The notes below the pieces were generated by a model, which was given only the letters and a program-made list of their open reading frames with translations, had not been told where the DNA came from and did not search any database. The translations under genes and the position numbers were made by a program. A stretch of DNA of 24,409 nucleotides from Candidatus Sphingobacterium stercoripullorum. GTDB lineage: Bacteria > Bacteroidota > Bacteroidia > Sphingobacteriales > Sphingobacteriaceae. Shown piece after piece: positions 1 through 7,448 of the stretch. Location: assembly GCA_019114715.1 (NCBI GenBank), contig DXEZ01000267.1, positions 1 to 24,409 of the forward strand. Direction: 5' to 3'. Positions within the stretch are counted from its first letter, which is position 1. Each line of letters starts with the position of its first letter.

Positions 1-2
1 AG

Positions 3-119
3 TTGACACCGACAGAGTTCCTGTTGAAATATGGAAAACTCTCCGAGTTTCCCACATTCCAACAGGATAGCAATAGCAATTCTGATTGGAATTTTTTAGT
101 TTTGAATGTAGCTAGCTAA
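3..119 (+). CDS. C-terminal fragment of an IS3-type transposase (partial, runs off the left edge)
   Basis: An open frame enters from the left edge and ends at the TAA at 117-119, giving 38 residues beginning LTPTEFLLKYGKLSEF and ending FLVLNVAS. The LTPxEF segment resembles the end of the integrase (DDE) domain in IS3-family OrfB transposases, where it follows an RPHSSL-like motif that would lie outside the window. The catalytic DDE residues are not visible, so this rests on a short tail match from memory. If right, the protein cuts and joins DNA during IS transposition, and its insertion sequence ends between here and the LacI gene at 274. I could not recognise a terminal inverted repeat. 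An unrelated hypothetical protein is the alternative. Confidence 0.45.
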   Translation: MTPTEFLLKYGKLSEFPTFQQDSNSNSDWNFLVLNVAS

Positions 120-273
120 GGGAAGATTACATCAACACTAAAGCACTAACAAATAAATTATAGAACATTTACTATAATTATTAATTCAAATGGCTATATT
201 TTAGAAAAATTTAAAATTACAAAGCTCGTTTTTAAGGAAGTTCAAACTAAAGAGGCTACAAGAAAAACCAAAA

Positions 274-1278
274 ATGAATAAAAACTATACTATAAAAGAT
301 ATTGCTAAAGCACTGAACCTATCACCTTCCACCGTTTCTAGGGCGCTTAGAGACAGTCATGAAATCAGTCAAAAAACCAAAAAACTAGTATTAGACTTTG
401 CCAAAAAAATAAACTATAGAACCAATCCCATTGCATTAAGTCTAAAAGAAAGGAAAAGCTATAGTATAGGAATCATTGTCAGCGAGTTTGCTAACAACTT
501 CTTCTCACAAGTTATCGATGGAGTCGAGTCCGTCGCTAATGCCAATAATTATCAAGTAGTTATCTCTCAAACCCATGAGTCTGCTCAACGAGAAGAGCAG
601 AATATTGAATATTTCTATTCACGTGCTATAGACGGAATATTGATATCGCTTTCGGCGGAAACTTCAGACCTATCTTACATGCAAAGCTTAATAGATAAAG
701 GATATCCCCTAGTATTTTTTGATCGCGTACCCTCTTCTTTAAAGGGACACAAAGTAATTAGTGATAATAGAAATGGTAGTATTGAAGCCGTACATTATTT
801 AGCGAAAAAAGGAAAGAAGAAAATTGCCCACTTAACGGGTTCAAAAAGCTTATTCATAACCAACGAGCGGGTAAAAGGATACAAAATGGGGCTTATGGCA
901 AACGGCTTAGAATACTCCGAATCGCTGGTTAAACACTGCGAATATGGAGGGTTACATCACCAGGAGGTGGAAAAAGCTGTGGATGAACTTTTAAGGGAGG
1001 ATATAGACGCTGTTTTCATCTCTGGAGACAAACTTACAACGGGCTTTCTGCAGATCCTTCGAGAAAAGGAAGACTTCGATCAAGACAAGATTTTAGTAGC
1101 TGGATTCACTAATTCTAATGTCGTGAATTTATTTTCCCCAAAAATCATATCCGTACGGCAAAGTGCATTTGAAATGGGTAAAAACGCGGTGGAGCTATTA
1201 ATTGAGCAAATAAATAGCAAGGAAGAATCCCTGAGTTTTAAAACCATCATCGTGCCAACTGTATTAAGCAAAGAGTAG
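274..1278 (+). CDS. LacI/GalR-family transcriptional regulator
   Basis: A 334-residue protein of normal length for the family. Residues 5-26 (YTIKDIAKALNLSPSTVSRALR) are the LacI-type helix-turn-helix, followed by a hinge (NPIALSLKERKSYSIGIIV, about 52-70) and a periplasmic-binding-protein-like sensor domain to the C-terminus. There is no signal peptide, so it acts in the cytoplasm. Family members bind CG-centred palindromes and release or bind DNA in response to a sugar or phosphosugar. Two such palindromes lie downstream, at 1408-1419 and 3876-3887, before the esterase and susC genes, which makes this the likely local regulator. Whether it represses or activates cannot be read from the sequence. 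The start ATG lacks a clear Shine-Dalgarno, as is common in Bacteroidota. A short direct repeat flanks the gene. Confidence 0.93.
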   Translation: MNKNYTIKDIAKALNLSPSTVSRALRDSHEISQKTKKLVLDFAKKINYRTNPIALSLKERKSYSIGIIVSEFANNFFSQVIDGVESVANANNYQVVISQTHESAQREEQNIEYFYSRAIDGILISLSAETSDLSYMQSLIDKGYPLVFFDRVPSSLKGHKVISDNRNGSIEAVHYLAKKGKKKIAHLTGSKSLFITNERVKGYKMGLMANGLEYSESLVKHCEYGGLHHQEVEKAVDELLREDIDAVFISGDKLTTGFLQILREKEDFDQDKILVAGFTNSNVVNLFSPKIISVRQSAFEMGKNAVELLIEQINSKEESLSFKTIIVPTVLSKE

Positions 1279-1407
1279 CTAGCTAAAGTTTAAACCTATT
1301 TCCAGTTTATGAATACATGAGTACCTACTTTTAAGCTCAAGCTGAACCTTTGCAATTTGAGTCGAAACGGCTACCGGTAAAATTGAAATATCCAATAGCC
1401 CATAACC

Positions 1408-1419
1408 GGCATCGATTGC
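1408..1419. promoter_or_regulatory. Candidate LacI-type operator over the -33 box
   Basis: GGCATCGATTGC fits the general LacI-family palindrome GNAANCGNTTNC with one mismatch (third base) and has the perfect core ATCGAT. It contains the TTG of the -33 element, so a bound regulator would block RNA polymerase. It shares CGATTGC with the second operator candidate at 3875-3888. Confidence 0.5.
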
Positions 1420-1446
1420 ATATAATTCCGCTGACTATTATTTTTG
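1416..1446 (+). promoter_or_regulatory. Bacteroidota-type promoter for the esterase gene
   Basis: TTG at 1416-1418 is separated by 20 nt from TATTTTTG at 1439-1446, an exact match to the Bacteroidota primary-sigma consensus TTG-N19-21-TAnnTTTG. Transcription would start near 1453, leaving a leader of about 135 nt before the ATG at 1589. The rest of the 1279-1588 gap holds the 8-bp palindrome TACCGGTA at 1372-1379, reminiscent of other LacI-family operators, and nothing else I can name. Confidence 0.6.
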
Positions 1447-1588
1447 TATTTTGTAATATTACTCCAAGGGTGAGCAATTGATAAGACTAATTGTCCTTAT
1501 TATCCCAAAAATAACCGTTCTTATTTTAAGGGCATATTTAAGCAGATCACCGATACGACCAATAGTAAATCACTTTTAATGAAGGAAT

Positions 1589-3772
1589 ATGTATTACAAA
1601 GCCTCTATATTGCTACTTTTGTCTTTGCTATTTTCATCGCAATTATATGCTCAGCAATCCGGTAAACCACGCGTAATAATAAGCACAGATATAGGGGGTA
1701 CAGACCCCGATGATTTCCAGTCTATGATTCACCTACTGATGTATTCCGATCAGATGGATATCGAGGGGTTGATTTCCTCAGCCTATGGAAATGGTAGAAC
1801 TTCGGATATCTTCAGAATCATAGATTTATATGAAAAAGATTACGCGCAACTATTCAAGCATAACAGCAAGCTAGAAAACCCCAAAAAGCTGCGTGAAATA
1901 ACAAAACAAGGAGCCCTAGGTATTGCACCTTTTAAAGGATACTCCACTCCATCCGAGGGATCGGAATGGATCATAAAGCGCGCAAAAAAACAGGACAGTA
2001 GGCCTCTTTGGATTTTGGTGTGGGGAGGCTTAGAAGATGTAGCCCAAGCTTTAAAAGATGCACCGGAGATCCAGGATAAAATCAGAGTCTACTGGATTGG
2101 AGGCCCCAATAAAAAATGGAGCGTGAACGCTTACAATTACATAGCTGAAAACCACGGTGATTTATGGTTCATAGAGGCCAATGCCACTTATCAGGGGTGG
2201 TTTAAAGAAGAGAAACATGCCCATCCTTACCTTTCTTCTAAAAACTTCTACCCCTATTTTATTCAGGGAAATGGACACATGGCAGCGGATTTTCAGAACC
2301 ATTACCAAGGGGATATAAAAATGGGCGATACGCCTTCAGTAGCCTACCTTTTAAACGGCGAGGCCAATAACCCCCAAGAAGGTGGATGGGGCGGGCAATT
2401 TGTCCCCATAAAAAGAAGCTCAAAAAGAGTTTTCCATAGAAATACAGCACTTCGAGACACCGTGCCTGTATATAGCGTGGTGGAGTGGGTATTCCAAGGC
2501 CCAGAAATTTCTATTGCTCAGGATTCCAGCTGCTTTGAAATGGAGACTCTGGGGCAGGTATGGCCCGGTTATTATATAGGAGGCGGGCAATATTCCATTC
2601 GATATTCTCCAAAAAAGGTGGGCGATCTTACTTACATCATCTCCAGCTCCATAGAGGAACTTGACAAACAAAAAGGTGAGCTTTCCATCTCGAACCCTTG
2701 GCCAGGGAAAGAAGATAGCAAAGATTTCCTACTGGGAAACAATTGGTACAGCGATGTACCCGATAAGGAGCATTTTATCGATGGACAGCAAGGCGCACAG
2801 ACAATCGCTAAGCACAGAGAAGCCTATTTAAAGGACTGGGCAGAGAGGTGGAGCTGGCTGAAAGACAGCACTCAGAAAACCCCAGTGCAGGTTAAAAAAG
2901 ACAACTCATTCACCCTTGAATCCACCTTTGAAAAAGAAAGAAAATACCGCGATTATATAACAATCGCAGAAGTTCAATCCACTGCAAAAGAGCATCTCAA
3001 TATCCCTTACGACAGTATTGGCAACAGACCTTTACTATTAGATGTGTTTATCCCTAGATCTAAAAAACAAAAGGCTAAACCTGGTGTGCTTTTAATTCAT
3101 GGTGGAGGCTGGCAATCGGGAGATAAATCTCAGATGCACACTATTGCAAAAGCTTTAAGCAACGCAGGGTATGTGGCCGTTTGTGTGGAATACAGGCTAT
3201 CTGATGAAGCAAAATACCCCGAGGCGGTATATGACTTAAAAGCTGCCTTGCGGTGGATGAGAGCCCACGCGAAATCCATAGAACTAGACCCTGATTTTAT
3301 AGTAAGCCTAGGAACTTCCGCAGGAGGACAGCTGGCAAGCCTACTTGGCGTGACAAATAACAACCCGAGTTTTGAAGAGCCCAGAAGAAGTAACCTCGAA
3401 TTCTCCTCTTCCGTTCAAGCAGTGGTAAATATCGATGGTACTCTCGCATTCCGTCATCCAGAATCTTCAGAAGGGACCGCAGCAGCAAACTGGCTTAAAG
3501 GAACATACGAGGAATCCTCAAAAAACTGGGAAGATGCAGCGCCGCTAAATCATGTCAGCGCAGAGGCAGCGCCCGTACTATTTCTAAATAGCTCCATTCC
3601 CAGGTTTCATGCCGGACGGGATGATATGATTAAAAAATTAAACAAATACGACATAGCTTGGGAAGTGAAAGAATTTCCCGATACACCACACACCTACTGG
3701 TTTTTCAATCCATGGTTTAAGCCTATGATGGAGAACACGACCAAGTTTTTAGAAAAAATCTACAAGCCATAA
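1589..3772 (+). CDS. Secreted DUF1593 (Sde182 nucleoside-hydrolase-like) domain fused to an alpha/beta-hydrolase esterase
   Basis: 727 residues with a Sec signal peptide (about 1-21, ending LYA). Residues 27 to about 290 are a DUF1593 domain with STDIGGTDPDD at 32-42, matching the Asp-rich calcium-binding motif of nucleoside hydrolases. A linker and probable beta-rich segment runs to about 440. Residues 465-727 form an alpha/beta hydrolase of the BD-FAE/carbohydrate-esterase type: oxyanion-hole HGGGW at 504-508, nucleophile motif GTSAGG at 575-580 (Ser577), and probable catalytic His701 in DTPH. The acidic triad member is less clear; Asp678 or Asp679 are candidates. The esterase half probably removes acetyl, methyl or feruloyl esters from a polysaccharide. 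The DUF1593 half was named from cellulose-binding proteins and its reaction is unknown to me. It is the first gene of the rightward unit. The ATG has GAAGGAA just upstream, though only 1-2 nt away. Confidence 0.85.
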   Translation: MYYKASILLLLSLLFSSQLYAQQSGKPRVIISTDIGGTDPDDFQSMIHLLMYSDQMDIEGLISSAYGNGRTSDIFRIIDLYEKDYAQLFKHNSKLENPKKLREITKQGALGIAPFKGYSTPSEGSEWIIKRAKKQDSRPLWILVWGGLEDVAQALKDAPEIQDKIRVYWIGGPNKKWSVNAYNYIAENHGDLWFIEANATYQGWFKEEKHAHPYLSSKNFYPYFIQGNGHMAADFQNHYQGDIKMGDTPSVAYLLNGEANNPQEGGWGGQFVPIKRSSKRVFHRNTALRDTVPVYSVVEWVFQGPEISIAQDSSCFEMETLGQVWPGYYIGGGQYSIRYSPKKVGDLTYIISSSIEELDKQKGELSISNPWPGKEDSKDFLLGNNWYSDVPDKEHFIDGQQGAQTIAKHREAYLKDWAERWSWLKDSTQKTPVQVKKDNSFTLESTFEKERKYRDYITIAEVQSTAKEHLNIPYDSIGNRPLLLDVFIPRSKKQKAKPGVLLIHGGGWQSGDKSQMHTIAKALSNAGYVAVCVEYRLSDEAKYPEAVYDLKAALRWMRAHAKSIELDPDFIVSLGTSAGGQLASLLGVTNNNPSFEEPRRSNLEFSSSVQAVVNIDGTLAFRHPESSEGTAAANWLKGTYEESSKNWEDAAPLNHVSAEAAPVLFLNSSIPRFHAGRDDMIKKLNKYDIAWEVKEFPDTPHTYWFFNPWFKPMMENTTKFLEKIYKP

Positions 3773-3785
3773 CTGGATGAAGAGC

Positions 3786-3841
3786 GGCGGAAACAAGCTC
3801 AAACAGTAGGCTATCCTCTATCAGGTGAGGAAAGTTCCGCC
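3786..3841 (+). other. Inverted repeat downstream of the esterase gene
   Basis: GGCGGAA at 3786-3792 pairs exactly with TTCCGCC at 3835-3841 across 42 nt, and a smaller CCTC/GAGG pair lies inside the loop. No U-run follows, so it is not an ordinary intrinsic terminator. It could form a structured RNA at the 3' end of the esterase message. Confidence 0.35.
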
Positions 3842-3874
3842 CAAAAATGTTAACCGAACCTTATTAGATATTAA

Positions 3875-3888
3875 CGAAAACGATTGCG
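3875..3888. promoter_or_regulatory. Candidate LacI-type operator upstream of susC
   Basis: CGAAAACGATTGCG matches the LacI-family palindrome GNAANCGNTTNC at every defined position (3876-3887) and shares CGATTGC with the site at 1408-1419. It lies about 170 nt before the susC start. No promoter fits the consensus as well as the one at 1416-1446: TAGACTTG at 3922-3929 is a one-mismatch -7 candidate with TTA at 3900-3902 as a poor -33. Regulation of susC by the neighbouring LacI protein is inferred. Confidence 0.55.
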
Positions 3889-4056
3889 CAACATTTATGT
3901 TACAAAGGCTATAATGTTTTGTAGACTTGTCCTATACAAATACTAACAGTGAACCATAACTCCTGAAAAGTGGTGAAAGAAAATTAAAAACAAACATTTA
4001 GAAGATTCCCAATTCCAACCTAAAGGAGTGTAATTTTTTACATATAAACTTTTGCT

Positions 4057-7000
4057 ATGATACAAGATCGACCTTCATGGAAATTTATTCTCCCTTTATT
4101 TCTCATGTTCTTTTCTTTAACTCTTGCTCCCCTTCAAGCACAAGAGGGTGTACCTCAAGGAACCGTTATCAACCAAAATGGAGATCCCATTGCAGGTGCA
4201 ACAGTAAAAGTACAAGGGACAGATTACCAAACTGCCACTGATAAAGACGGTAGGTTTACCCTAGAGCACGCAAGCACGGATCGTGTGCTCCTAATTTCTT
4301 TTACGGGTTATCAGACCCAGCAGGTCACTTTAAAAGCGGACGATATCAACATCACCGTAGAGCTGGTTGAAGATAACATCAACCTGGATGAGATTGTAGT
4401 CATAGGCTATCAGGCTGTAAAACGAAAAGATTTAACCGGATCAGTCGCCTCAGTAAGCAGCAAGGACCTGGAAACGGCTCCCGTTATTAACGTAGCTCAA
4501 GCATTGCAAGGGAAGATGCCAGGGGTAAACGTCATGTCTCAAGACGGACGTCCCGATGGCGATGTTTCTATTCGCATTCGCGGAGGAGGGTCTATTTCTC
4601 AAAGTAATGAGCCTCTTATATTAATTGACGGTATACCGGGAGACATTTCAGATGTACCAAGCAATATGGTTGAGAGCATCGATGTGCTTAAAGATGCATC
4701 CTCAACAGCAATATATGGAGCTAGAGGTGCCAATGGAGTTGTTCTAATTACTACCAAAAATGCTAAAGCTGGAAAAAGTGTCGTCAACTACAATGGTTTT
4801 GCAAAATTAAACACCCCTACTTCATATATGCCGGCTTTAAAACCATACGACTACCTCGCTTTTAAATGGGCCTTATTAGATGCCTACGAAGATTTAGATT
4901 ACGTAACACCATTCACCAAGCTATTTGCCCTAGGTGACAATAAAGGAGAAAACACCTTAGGAATTGATGCCTACAAGAACGTAGACTATTATAATGTACA
5001 AAAGGAGCTATATAACAACTCTTACTCGCATAATCACGACCTTTCCATCACTGGAGGGAACGACAAAACCAAAATATTCGTCTCGGCAAGCTACATGGAT
5101 GAGGATGGGATGAAGCTGATGTCCAATGCAAAACGTGGGTCTGCTTTCTTAAAGGTCAACCAAAAGCTAAGCTCCAACTTTGATTTAAATCTAGACCTGA
5201 GATTTACAGACAGACGAAGGACAGGACACGAAAGCACCACGAATGGTGCCGGTTCTATCTTATCCTCCTCCTACCGCTTCCGCCCTATTCATATCGATAA
5301 TATACTAGGAGACCTATCGATGATGACTCACTCCACTCTGGGAGAAGAAAACAGCGTAATGTACGGAGTTACCAATCCTGTAAATAGAACTCTAGACATC
5401 GATAACTTTTCGCTTGGTCAAGGAGCAACAGGAACTCTTGGCGGGAGGTGGAGAGTTTTTGATAACACCACTATTTCTAGTGAGGTTACCGTATCGCGCT
5501 GGTATAGGACCATTAAAAATTGGTCTGGATCTACTACCAACTCCAACTATTATGTCGCTACTGGAAATATGGAAACCATGGATTCAAAAGTGTTCGCTGG
5601 AGATGCAGACTATAGGAAAAATGACAGCTGGCGCTTGAGGTGGACAAACACCATCAATCATGAGCTACTAAACGATGAGACGCATCAATTGAACCTATTA
5701 GTCGGTCAAGAAGTAGCCAACTCTGGCGGTACAGATATGCGTATCAACGCACTGCGGTTCCCTGCTAACTTCTCCAAAGGCAATGCCTTTGCGATGATGA
5801 ACCAGTACGATCCGAGCGTTTCAAGCAACCTCACCATTGCCACAGGTGAAACTACACCTAATAAGCTATTGTCGTTCTTTGGACGCGCCAACTACTCCTT
5901 ACTGGACAGGTATTTATTCACATTTACCATGCGGGCTGATGGATCATCAAACTTCTCGCCAGACCACAGATGGGGCTACTTTCCTGCTGCCGCACTGGCC
6001 TGGAGAATAAGCAATGAAAAATTCTTCAATAAGCCGCAATGGATGGATGATTTAAAGCTACGTGCGTCTTATGGACAAGTAGGGAACGATGCTATTGGAG
6101 CTGACCAATGGTCTCAGCTTTGGGCAACTGAAACCGATACGCGCCTTCAACAGGTTATAAATAACGAGCTTCAGCCTGCCTATAACCTAGCTTCTTCGAA
6201 TATGGCCAACCGAGACTTAAAGTGGGAAACAACGATCACTAGAAACCTTGGCTTAGACTTCACCATACTGGAAAATAAAATCTCCGGAACACTGGAGTTC
6301 TATAAAAACAGTACTACTGACCTATTGATGTTGACAGATATCCCGTCCATTACCGGCTTTAACACCAGCTACGCCAACGTTGGAGAGACTAGCAACCAAG
6401 GTGTAGAGATTTCTATGTCGGGTGTTGTATTTGAAAATAAGGACTGGCACATCAGCCTGGGAGCCAACCTCAATATCAATAGAAACAAAATTGTCAAGCT
6501 TGCAGAAGGTATACAAAGTGTATACGGCACGTCATTTTTCCAGTCCGGCATACCGAGCAACGACTACTTGCTACAAGAAGGAAAGCCTGTGGGTATAGTT
6601 ATGGGCCTACAAATGGATGGAAGAGGCTTTTATGAAACCAGTGACTTCACCTACAATGCTTCCAATGGCATGTACACTCTAAAAGATGGGGTAGCAGACC
6701 TTTCCTCAGCTTTTGTTGGCCATCATAAAGGTGTGGTGCCCTCCGGACAGCAAGCGTACCCTGGAATGCCCAAATTTATCGACGCTGATGGCAACGGTAC
6801 CATAGACACAAAAGACTATGTACAGATTGGAAATATGACTCCTAAACACACCGGAGGCTTTCAAATAACGGCGAGCTACAAAGATGTAGACCTAGCCACT
6901 TACTTCAATTGGAGCTATGGCAACCAAATATACAACGGAAATAAACTAGCTTCCCTATACAACTCCAATAAAAGTGGAGGACTTTATGGTAACAAGTTAG

Positions 7001-7416
7001 ACTTTGTGAATCAAGGTTATAAGATATACGACATCAACCAAAGTGGAGAGTTAGAGCGCATTACTGATCCTTCCGCGCTGGATGCTATGAATAAAAACGC
7101 ACAATTACCACTAACCTACTTACACCAAGGATACGTAAGCGACCTGGGTATAGAGGACGGATCGTACTTAAGAATTAATACTCTAACCTTAGGATATAGC
7201 CTGCCTCAAGGAGTGTTGTCGAAAATGGGTTTAAGCAAACTTAGAATCTACGGCACAGTGTACAACTTGGCGACCTTCACAAAATATTCTGGGATTGACC
7301 CTGAAATAAACGCCAACCCTAACATCAATAACTCCAGATATCCAACACCTGGATTTGACTGGGGTATGTACCCTAGGCCTCGTCAGTTTGTTGTAGGTCT
7401 TAATGCTAGTTTTTAA
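4057..7416 (+). CDS. SusC/RagA-family TonB-linked outer-membrane transporter
   Basis: 1119 residues, typical for the family. A signal peptide (about 1-29, ending PLQAQ) precedes a carboxypeptidase-D-regulatory-like domain (about 34-118). The SusC signature LDEIVVIGY follows, then the plug domain with GARGANGVVLITT near residues 222-234. The rest is a 22-strand barrel ending in a terminal Phe (VGLNASF), the usual outer-membrane insertion signal. A calcium-loop-like DADGNGTID lies near residue 910. There is no STN domain, so control by an ECF-sigma/anti-sigma pair is not expected, consistent with LacI control. It imports oligosaccharides with TonB energy and pairs with the SusD encoded 32 nt downstream. 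The ATG is the first possible start (an in-frame stop lies at 4045-4047), although the AAAGGAG-like sequence near 4022 is about 29 nt away. Confidence 0.95.
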   Translation: MIQDRPSWKFILPLFLMFFSLTLAPLQAQEGVPQGTVINQNGDPIAGATVKVQGTDYQTATDKDGRFTLEHASTDRVLLISFTGYQTQQVTLKADDINITVELVEDNINLDEIVVIGYQAVKRKDLTGSVASVSSKDLETAPVINVAQALQGKMPGVNVMSQDGRPDGDVSIRIRGGGSISQSNEPLILIDGIPGDISDVPSNMVESIDVLKDASSTAIYGARGANGVVLITTKNAKAGKSVVNYNGFAKLNTPTSYMPALKPYDYLAFKWALLDAYEDLDYVTPFTKLFALGDNKGENTLGIDAYKNVDYYNVQKELYNNSYSHNHDLSITGGNDKTKIFVSASYMDEDGMKLMSNAKRGSAFLKVNQKLSSNFDLNLDLRFTDRRRTGHESTTNGAGSILSSSYRFRPIHIDNILGDLSMMTHSTLGEENSVMYGVTNPVNRTLDIDNFSLGQGATGTLGGRWRVFDNTTISSEVTVSRWYRTIKNWSGSTTNSNYYVATGNMETMDSKVFAGDADYRKNDSWRLRWTNTINHELLNDETHQLNLLVGQEVANSGGTDMRINALRFPANFSKGNAFAMMNQYDPSVSSNLTIATGETTPNKLLSFFGRANYSLLDRYLFTFTMRADGSSNFSPDHRWGYFPAAALAWRISNEKFFNKPQWMDDLKLRASYGQVGNDAIGADQWSQLWATETDTRLQQVINNELQPAYNLASSNMANRDLKWETTITRNLGLDFTILENKISGTLEFYKNSTTDLLMLTDIPSITGFNTSYANVGETSNQGVEISMSGVVFENKDWHISLGANLNINRNKIVKLAEGIQSVYGTSFFQSGIPSNDYLLQEGKPVGIVMGLQMDGRGFYETSDFTYNASNGMYTLKDGVADLSSAFVGHHKGVVPSGQQAYPGMPKFIDADGNGTIDTKDYVQIGNMTPKHTGGFQITASYKDVDLATYFNWSYGNQIYNGNKLASLYNSNKSGGLYGNKLDFVNQGYKIYDINQSGELERITDPSALDAMNKNAQLPLTYLHQGYVSDLGIEDGSYLRINTLTLGYSLPQGVLSKMGLSKLRIYGTVYNLATFTKYSGIDPEINANPNINNSRYPTPGFDWGMYPRPRQFVVGLNASF

Positions 7417-7448
7417 CCCCATAAAGTTTCATTAAAAATAAATGTATC

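Noticed and set aside
195..202. TATATTTT as a promoter -7 box for the LacI gene
   Set aside because: It misses the final G of the consensus and no TTG lies at the right distance upstream.
6777..6821. EF-hand-like DADGNGTID in the first SusC as a calcium sensor
   Set aside because: Similar loops are common in SusC barrels and do not indicate a separate function.
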